From assembly GCA_964353875.1 (NCBI GenBank), contig CAYGXU010000108.1, positions 1 through 10,967 on the forward strand: a stretch of 10,967 nt of DNA. The letters are read 5' to 3'. A program made the translations under genes and the position numbers. Below are positions 6,406 to 10,967 of the stretch, piece after piece (within the stretch, counting starts at the first letter, position 1; each line of letters starts with the position of its first letter). This stretch comes from MGNI01 sp964353875. Its GTDB lineage: Bacteria > Chloroflexota > Anaerolineae > Anaerolineales > E44-bin32. Below the pieces are notes generated by a model that made no database searches, was not told the origin of the DNA, and worked only from the letters and a program-made list of their open reading frames with translations.

Positions 6406-8051
6406 AAAGGTGTTATGCGCTGATACTTCTCATCACGGTTCTGGGCGGCTCAATGCTTGCCTGCAGCCTGTTTCAATCATCGGGCCCTCCGAGGAATGCA
6501 GTCGTAGTGGAAGTGTTGGCTAATTCCGCCTTGACGCCTTGGTTGAGAACTGTGAGCGAACGTTTTAACGATGAGCAGTTTAAAACAGAGGCAAAACGGG
6601 CGATCTATGTGCAACATGTTCCCATGGAAGCAGGATTGGCTGTCAATGCTCTCGTCGATGGCGAAACGAATCCGGCATTATGGATACCGGACGAAACTGT
6701 GTGGGTGGATCTGTTGGAGGCGGAGGGCAAGCAGGATTTTCAAGGGGATTGTCTCAGCGTCGTTCAAAGCCCGTTGGTGATCGCCATGTGGCAACCCTTG
6801 GCTGAATCCCTGGGATGGCCGGGACGCAAGTTAGGCTGGCTTGATGTGGGTAGTCTGGCGGCGGACCCATCCGCCTGGGATTATTACAGTGGAGGTCAGT
6901 TCGGGCCGTCCTTACGCCTGGGTCACACGCACCCGGGGATCTCCAATACGGGCGCGGAGACTTTGTTGGCGGTTGTCCAGGCAGCGGAATCGAAGACAGA
7001 AGCGGTTACCGAGGCAGACATCCAGAAACCCATTGTTCAGGCTTCTGTGAGCGCATTTGAAGGGACGGTTTCGTGGTTTAGCATCAGCACCGATCTTCTC
7101 GGGGAGACGATGCGAGCGCGAGGCAGTGAGTATCTGGGCGCTGCCATCATGTATGAAAGTACAGCCGTATATTACGGGGAGGGGGAACCGGCAATTATCC
7201 CCATTTATCCCTTCGAGGGCACATTCATGGCGACTCATCCTGCCTGCCTCAATCGATCCATCGACGAGGTGACTGCGCAGGCAGCCAGACTATTTCGCCA
7301 ATATCTCCTGGATGAGGAAGCTCAACGCCTGGCCCTGGAGGCGGGTCTCCGTCCAGTAAATCCTGAGGCGCCTCTCGGAGCTCCTTTGGATGAGGAACAT
7401 GGAGTGGACATCACCCAACCAGAGATCATTTTTGCCCCTCCTTCGGTAGAGGCCATTTTTGCAGTTCAGGAGTTATGGCAATCGGCGCGCAAGGAAGTCA
7501 ACCTGGTGATGTTATTAGACGTGTCTGGGAGTATGAGCGGTACCAAGATCGATCGGGTGAAGGAAGCAGCCATCCAGTTCGTCGAACAAATGGGTGGGGA
7601 GGATTATCTAACACTCATTGCTTTTTCAAGCACGCCGGAAATCCTCGCCTACCAGGAACCGCTCGCCTCGTCGCGCGCCAATCTTATCGGGATGATTGGA
7701 GGGTTGGAGGCGAACGGGGATACGACGCTGTATGACGCTATTGGGGAAGCGGCAACCATCATTGCACAAACCAATTCTCCCGAGACCAGTAATGCCATGG
7801 TAATTCTCACGGACGGGATGGATACGGCAAGCGAGTACTATCAGTTCGATCAGGTTTTATTCGAGACGGCTGTTGCCAACAATACGACTATTTTCGCCAT
7901 CGCCTATGGGGATGACGCCGATGAAAAGTTGTTGGCCGATTTAGCGAGTCGAACCAATGGCAACCTTTATCTGGGGGATGAGGCCAGCATCGCCGCGATT
8001 TATGAAGAAATGTCGGCCGCTTTTGGCGGTAGTGTAGGGATCGGACGTTAA
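6402..8051 (+). CDS. solute-binding and VWA domain lipoprotein
   Basis: This 549-residue product starts at GTG, with GAGGAG 11 bases upstream and a complete lipoprotein signal (lipobox MLAC, Cys21). It should sit on the outer face of the cytoplasmic membrane. Residues 33-315 are a bacterial extracellular solute-binding domain: VVVEVLANSALTPW (34-47), ALWIPDETVW (92-101), LGHTHPGISNTG (173-184) and IIPIYPFEGTF (265-275). Residues 365-545 are a von Willebrand factor A domain with an intact metal site: DVSGS (Asp373, Ser375, Ser377), Thr441 in GDTTLYDA, and Asp471 in ILTDGMD. VWA domains with a full MIDAS bind partner proteins through a divalent metal. The architecture is known as 'substrate-binding and vWA domain-containing protein'. 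It lies between the OmpA fusion and pspA and overlaps a possible leader ORF by 4 bases. A partner within the same locus is plausible but not shown. Confidence 0.9.
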   Translation: MKRCYALILLITVLGGSMLACSLFQSSGPPRNAVVVEVLANSALTPWLRTVSERFNDEQFKTEAKRAIYVQHVPMEAGLAVNALVDGETNPALWIPDETVWVDLLEAEGKQDFQGDCLSVVQSPLVIAMWQPLAESLGWPGRKLGWLDVGSLAADPSAWDYYSGGQFGPSLRLGHTHPGISNTGAETLLAVVQAAESKTEAVTEADIQKPIVQASVSAFEGTVSWFSISTDLLGETMRARGSEYLGAAIMYESTAVYYGEGEPAIIPIYPFEGTFMATHPACLNRSIDEVTAQAARLFRQYLLDEEAQRLALEAGLRPVNPEAPLGAPLDEEHGVDITQPEIIFAPPSVEAIFAVQELWQSARKEVNLVMLLDVSGSMSGTKIDRVKEAAIQFVEQMGGEDYLTLIAFSSTPEILAYQEPLASSRANLIGMIGGLEANGDTTLYDAIGEAATIIAQTNSPETSNAMVILTDGMDTASEYYQFDQVLFETAVANNTTIFAIAYGDDADEKLLADLASRTNGNLYLGDEASIAAIYEEMSAAFGGSVGIGR

Positions 8052-8141
8052 CGTCTTTCGCGACTCTCTCCATGGGGAGGACCAGTGCCAGAAGGAGGCG
8101 AATCCGTGTAACAAGGAGTTTTCACAATAGAAGACAGAACG

Positions 8142-8182
8142 CGAATGGTTTCGTCGAATGTAGACGAATCGGTGATACGAAT
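8142..8182. promoter_or_regulatory. phased CGAAT direct repeats ahead of pspA
   Basis: The 153-base gap before pspA contains four copies of CGAAT starting at 8142, 8155, 8165 and 8178, which is 13, 10 and 13 bases apart, with an outlying copy at 8099. TTCGTC (8150-8155) and GACGAA (8163-8168) also form a 6-base inverted repeat around a 7-base loop within this cluster. Spacing near one helical turn and the position 20-60 bases upstream of the start suggest an operator or internal promoter region. No standard -35/-10 pair is evident. Confidence 0.3.
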
Positions 8183-8204
8183 AATTTAAAAAGGAGAAAA
8201 TCAG

Positions 8205-8885
8205 ATGGCTACGCTTTTGGAAAAAGTCTCGACATTGATCTCGGCAAATTTACATGCCCTGGTCGATAAAGCTTTGGAGACCAATAGTATGGCGGTCATT
8301 GATCAGTACATTCGACAAGTGGAGGATCAACTGGCCAATCTTGAAGATGCTGCTGCCACGGTGGGCGGCGAAACCAAGTCGATTAAACGCAAGCTGGAGG
8401 ATCACAAGCAGAAAGCATTGGAGCTTGATCGAGTGATCGACGCCTTTCTGATGGAGGGGAATGAAACCGCCGCCGCGGCCAGCCAAAGCCGACTGAATGG
8501 CATCCAGCAGTTGATCACAACTTACGAGGAACAGCTGGCACGCCAGGAGGTGGAGTTCCAGAAGTTATTGGATGCCAAGGTGAAACTGGAGGCTCGCCTG
8601 GCGACCATGAAGCAACAACGAACAGAGCTGCAGGCATTGCTTGAACTGGCGAAAAGCAAGGAAATCGTCGTCAAGACCATGAAGAGCCTCGATGATATGA
8701 TGGGAGTAGGCGATAGCGATGTCAGTGGTATGGCGCAGCGCATCTATGCTCGCCTCGATAAGGCGACGGCCGCAGCGGAGATCCGCGCCCAGAGCCTGGA
8801 TGAGCAAATGGATGAAGTGCTCGATCGTAAAACCATTGACGCACAGCTTGCGGAGCGAAAGAAGAAACTGAACCTGGAAGAGTAA
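8205..8885 (+). CDS. pspA: PspA/IM30 family envelope-stress protein
   Basis: At 226 residues this is the normal length for the PspA/IM30/Vipp1 family, ESCRT-III-like proteins that polymerise on the cytoplasmic face of damaged membrane. The N-terminal stretch LLEKVSTLISANLHALVDKA (4-23) is the amphipathic helix region. It is followed by the family signature MAVIDQYIRQVEDQLANLE (29-47). The bulk, about 25-195, is continuous helical coiled coil rich in Glu, Lys, Gln and Ala. The C-terminal part (about 196-226) is a charged helix ending in LNLEE. AAGGAG (8191-8196) stands 8 bases before the ATG, the strongest ribosome site in the block. No PspF or sigma-54 regulator is nearby. The next gene, 38 bases downstream, encodes a membrane protein with its own coiled coil and is the obvious candidate partner. 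Assignment to the family is firm; the exact stress signal is unknown. Confidence 0.93.
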   Translation: MATLLEKVSTLISANLHALVDKALETNSMAVIDQYIRQVEDQLANLEDAAATVGGETKSIKRKLEDHKQKALELDRVIDAFLMEGNETAAAASQSRLNGIQQLITTYEEQLARQEVEFQKLLDAKVKLEARLATMKQQRTELQALLELAKSKEIVVKTMKSLDDMMGVGDSDVSGMAQRIYARLDKATAAAEIRAQSLDEQMDEVLDRKTIDAQLAERKKKLNLEE

Positions 8886-8923
8886 CGGATAACCCGGGCT
8901 TGAGACCGAAAGGGTTACTTTAA

Positions 8924-9748
8924 ATGTCTAGCTTTCGTTCGCAATTGCACAAGAAAGCCCAACGCACGATCGTGCAGTACGCCATCTTCCGCTGGGAGAG
9001 CGCGGTGATATTGGCGGGCACGATCGTGCTCACCAGTCTGTTCCCCAAGCCTTTTCCATGGTGGCCGATTTGGGGTTGGCCATTACTCGGCGTGCTAGGA
9101 ATCGCGTTCATCGTCGTCTCGAGTATTACGAATGTGAAAGCCAACGCAGCTCTTCTCTTGAAGCTATCACAGGAAGAGTATGATTTGAAAACCATTCAAC
9201 AACAGGAGCTGCGTCACGAGGTGGAACTGGCCTTAGAATACCAACGCAGGATTGCCAGCCAGGTGCGCCGTAAGGAGACGAGCGTCCTGTGGGATCGCCC
9301 AGAGGACACTGCCAACCAGCTCGATGATTGGATCGCCAACGTCTATCGCCTTGCCAAACGTCTGGACGTCTATCGACGAGATAGCTTGTTGTCCAACCAG
9401 AGAGAGATGGTGCCCGGCGAAATCGAGGAACTTACCGTACGGCGAAAACAGGAAGACAATCCGATCTTTCAACAGCAATTGGATGAACTGCTTGAAAGCA
9501 AGCAGAAGCAATTAGAGGCGATGGAAGCGCTCGATACTCGTATGAAACAAGCCGAGCTTCAATTGGCGCAGACCCTGGCTGCCATGGCAACAGTGGATAG
9601 CCAGGTCAAGCTGATAGACGCTCAGGAAGTCGAGAGTGGGCGATCGGAGCGTTTGCGGACGGATATCCAAGAGCAAATTGCCCGCTTAAATGACTTGATC
9701 GGCAGTATCAACGAGGTTTACGATTATCATAAACCCGGAATTAAGTAA
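8924..9748 (+). CDS. two-helix membrane protein with long cytoplasmic coiled coil
   Basis: The 274-residue protein has a basic, amphipathic N-terminus (1-22) and two closely spaced membrane helices (about 25-40 and 51-68). They are joined by the aromatic hairpin PKPFPWWPIWGW (41-52), so both ends should be cytoplasmic. From about residue 75 on it is almost entirely helical and charged, with coiled-coil stretches near 85-118, 160-222 and 228-262. I recognise no named family. It sits 38 bases after pspA, with a weak AAGGG upstream of the ATG, and is the last gene before the terminator. The topology suggests a membrane receptor or anchor for PspA oligomers, a role that PspB/PspC play in enterobacteria; that is inference from context. 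Proteins of this layout next to pspA may already be listed only as hypothetical. Confidence 0.8.
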   Translation: MSSFRSQLHKKAQRTIVQYAIFRWESAVILAGTIVLTSLFPKPFPWWPIWGWPLLGVLGIAFIVVSSITNVKANAALLLKLSQEEYDLKTIQQQELRHEVELALEYQRRIASQVRRKETSVLWDRPEDTANQLDDWIANVYRLAKRLDVYRRDSLLSNQREMVPGEIEELTVRRKQEDNPIFQQQLDELLESKQKQLEAMEALDTRMKQAELQLAQTLAAMATVDSQVKLIDAQEVESGRSERLRTDIQEQIARLNDLIGSINEVYDYHKPGIK

Positions 9749-9767
9749 GGGAATAACGTAGACATTC

Positions 9768-9835
9768 GAACCGAGGCGTTCCTATCCCCAACTACAAAGA
9801 TGGGGCTTCATGAATGCCTCGGTTCTGCTTCTTTT
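9768..9835 (+). terminator. hairpin terminator closing the pspA block
   Basis: GAACCGAGGCGTTC (9768-9781) pairs with GAATGCCTCGGTTC (9812-9825) over 14 positions, with one G-U wobble. Inside, CCCCA (9786-9790) pairs with TGGGG (9801-9805) around a 10-base loop. A pyrimidine/T-rich tail, TGCTTCTTTT, follows at 9826-9835. It begins 20 bases after the stop at 9748. The tail is interrupted by C residues, so termination may be less than complete. Confidence 0.75.
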
Positions 9836-10084
9836 CCGCCCTTTACTTCTTACGACTTGTTCGTGTCCTTATCCTCCTTGACGCGGACGAGGCATCAAAA
9901 CCGAGTTCCCTATCCATTGCTTATTAAAAGTGGGTAAGCATATTTCTTCCGGATGCCATCATCTAGGAAAAGAGCTTGGGGTGTAAAGCGAGAAAGACGG
10001 TTTATTCATACCTGGCATGATGGACAGTGAAATGGATTGTTTCGCTCAGGACAATCTGGTTGTGATAGGATTGAGTTGGGAAAA

Positions 10085-10108
10085 CCGTATCGCATGAAAA
10101 GGATACGG
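10085..10108. promoter_or_regulatory. inverted repeat ahead of the PspB-like gene
   Basis: CCGTATC and GATACGG form a perfect 7-base inverted repeat separated by 10 bases, spanning 24 bases. The spacing fits a two-turn dimeric operator or an RNA hairpin in the leader. It ends 38 bases before the ATG at 10147. Confidence 0.3.
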
Positions 10109-10146
10109 GATGAGGGCGTTTGTACGCGCCTTCAGGAGGAATGGGC

Positions 10147-10371
10147 ATGTTATTGATGATTGGTAGCACTGCAGCAATCCTGTTTTTTCTCCTGTGGAGG
10201 TTGGGAGTCTTTGATGAGTTAATGATCTTTGCTCGTTCAAGGCGCGGGGATATAAAGAAGCCAGATAGGACACTTCCGAGGGAAAGGACAGAGAACAGGG
10301 ATCTCGCCAAGCGCCTTGAGATTTTTGAAGAGTTCTTCGATGGGCTCTCCGACGAGGATGAGACATCATAA
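10147..10371 (+). CDS. small PspB-like membrane protein
   Basis: This 74-residue protein has an N-terminal membrane helix (about 2-22), a basic juxtamembrane stretch (Arg30-Lys38) and a C-terminal charged helix (51-66) with the pattern DLAKRLEIFEEFFD, followed by an acidic end. The same frame is open upstream to a TTG at 10120, but AGGAGG at 10134-10139 stands 7 bases before the ATG at 10147, so I start there. Length and order of parts resemble PspB, the 74-residue enterobacterial partner of PspC and PspA, whose C-terminal helix has a similar Arg/Leu/Glu spacing ending in LD. Sequence identity is low and convergence is possible, because many small bitopic proteins look like this. It lies about 400 bases beyond the terminator of the pspA block, on the same strand. 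Confidence 0.7.
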   Translation: MLLMIGSTAAILFFLLWRLGVFDELMIFARSRRGDIKKPDRTLPRERTENRDLAKRLEIFEEFFDGLSDEDETS

Positions 10372-10671
10372 AATGGGTGGTGGTGTTATCGCGATTGGAT
10401 GCAGATAGAGCCTTGCCGGTCAAAGGAAGTTGTTCTTATTGCCATTCAGGCGGTTGCTCGTGCAGGGCAGTACGACAGAATGCGACTCTTCACGAGCTTC
10501 CTGCAGAATAGCATATGGTAATTACTCGGGCCAATTTCGTCGCTCTCCTTAGGTTGATGTGTGAATCACAATGAAAGACGGGAATGCGAATGTATCGCAT
10601 GCCGCAGATCGCCACCCTCATCCCCTGTATCAATTCAAAGGTCGGGTTCAATTTTCTTTCCCAATTCGCCA

Positions 10672-10778
10672 GCGACTGAAGTCGCGGCTACATCTCCGAA
10701 GTCCACCTGCGCGGACTCCTCTTTTGCATTGAAATGTTGGAGTCGCCGTAGGGCGATTTCGCAAATGTAGCCGGTCGC
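10672..10778. repeat. interspersed palindromic repeat element, about 107 bases
   Basis: The ends are inverted: GGCTACAT (10686-10693) matches ATGTAGCC (10765-10772), and outside them GCGAC (10672-10676) matches GTCGC (10774-10778). Three local hairpins lie along the unit: GCGACT/AGTCGC (10672-10685), AGTCC/GGACT (10700-10717) and TCGCC/GGCGA (10743-10756). The motifs 'ACTGAAGTCGCGGCTAC' and 'GAAGTCC...GGACT' are ones I recall from non-coding interspersed repeats in Chloroflexota and other environmental genomes. It codes for nothing and shows no transposase, so a MITE-like or REP-like element is the best description. Confidence 0.7.
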
Positions 10779-10783
10779 TAGAA

Positions 10784-10824
10784 CCACCGATGGAGTAATT
10801 GTAGCCAGCGATTTTAATCGGTGG
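10784..10824. repeat. second inverted repeat abutting the palindromic element
   Basis: CCACCGAT (10784-10791) and ATCGGTGG (10817-10824) are perfect 8-base inverted arms around 25 bases. The interior contains TGTAGCCAGCGA (10800-10811), which echoes the TGTAGCCGGTCGC at the right end of the neighbouring element (10766-10778). It looks like a diverged or truncated copy of the same repeat family inserted tail-to-tail or derived by duplication. Confidence 0.55.
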
Positions 10825-10901
10825 CGGGTGGCATATGAATGGATCTTTTATGCAGCGAATACCACGGCCACTCGCCTGCGTCCGAAGTTGAGAATACCCA
10901 C

Positions 10902-10930
10902 TTGAATCGCTCCTCATTTTCCTATATAGT
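10902..10930 (+). promoter_or_regulatory. sigma-70-type promoter facing right, out of the window
   Basis: TTGAAT (10902-10907) and TATAGT (10925-10930) are 17 bases apart. The -10 box matches five of six and the -35 box four of six consensus bases. It is the best promoter match in the window and would drive a gene beyond the right edge. Confidence 0.5.
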
Positions 10931-10967
10931 GTTGTTGTAATTGAGAAGCCTCGTTGTAAAGGGGTCC

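Larger units (their letters stand above)
9749..10146. other. intergenic region before the PspB-like gene
   Basis: After the terminator at 9768-9835 I find no gene for about 310 bases. Two small inverted repeats stand out: TGCTTA (9918-9923) with TAAGCA (9935-9940), and CCGTATC (10085-10091) with GATACGG (10102-10108). The second lies about 40 bases before the start at 10147 and could be an operator or leader hairpin. No clear promoter consensus was found, although the small gene downstream should have its own. Confidence 0.5.
10372..10967. other. gene-free right flank
   Basis: No credible gene was found. The reading frames here are short and cross palindromic repeats. The region contains a cluster of inverted repeats (10672-10824) and, at its right edge, a good promoter facing out of the window (10902-10930). 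No terminator with a T-run was recognised behind the PspB-like gene. Confidence 0.6.

Noticed and set aside
4665..8051. ABC importer operon
   Set aside because: Two solute-binding domains are present but no permease or ATPase gene lies in the window, and both domains are fused to non-transport modules.
8137..8155. GAAC...CGTC resembling an ECF sigma-factor promoter before pspA
   Set aside because: Spacing is 11 bases instead of the usual 16-17, so the match is not meaningful.
8072..8269. 65-codon Arg-rich frame on + overlapping the start of pspA
   Set aside because: It runs 65 bases into pspA in another frame, and its Arg/Asn-rich composition comes from the CGAAT/AGG repeats; no good start signal.
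10561..10770. 69-codon frame with CECIACRR, superficially zinc-binding
   Set aside because: It reads through the palindromic repeat element and the cysteines fall outside any known spacing; no ribosome site.

Overview
The window looks like a chromosomal segment of a Chloroflexota bacterium, probably Anaerolineae-like. The evidence is indirect: lipoproteins with a Ser/Thr/Pro-rich linker after the lipobox, a Flp-type pilin segment fused to an extra domain, a gene set typical of that phylum's envelope-stress loci, and palindromic interspersed repeats of a kind I associate with Chloroflexota genomes. No rRNA, tRNA, CRISPR array, transposase or phage gene is visible.

Layout. Positions 1-606 hold no supported gene. 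A Flp/TadE-like pilin-domain protein (607-1128, +) converges on a beta-propeller lipoprotein (1231-2682, -). A 468-base divergent spacer (2683-3150) carries a 33-base near-palindrome, a 13-base perfect palindrome and a candidate promoter. It leads into a rightward block: an arginine-decarboxylase-type PLP enzyme (3151-4599), a membrane-anchored solute-binding/OmpA-like fusion (4665-6269), a possible 38-codon leader ORF (6289-6405), a solute-binding/VWA lipoprotein (6402-8051), PspA/IM30 (8205-8885) and a two-helix membrane coiled-coil protein (8924-9748). A strong hairpin terminator follows at 9768-9835. Further right is a 74-residue PspB-like membrane protein (10147-10371). The last 600 bases are gene-free apart from interspersed palindromic repeats and a good outward-facing promoter.

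How the genes may work together. 4665-9748 reads as one envelope-stress module. Two extracytoplasmic proteins each join a periplasmic-binding-protein fold to a second module, one OmpA-like and one VWA with an intact MIDAS. Inside the cell are PspA and a membrane protein with a long cytoplasmic coiled coil that could recruit it. No classical PspF, PspC or ABC permease/ATPase is present, so the binding-protein domains are more likely sensors than transport components. That interpretation is inference. The fold and family assignments of the single proteins are well supported by the sequence.
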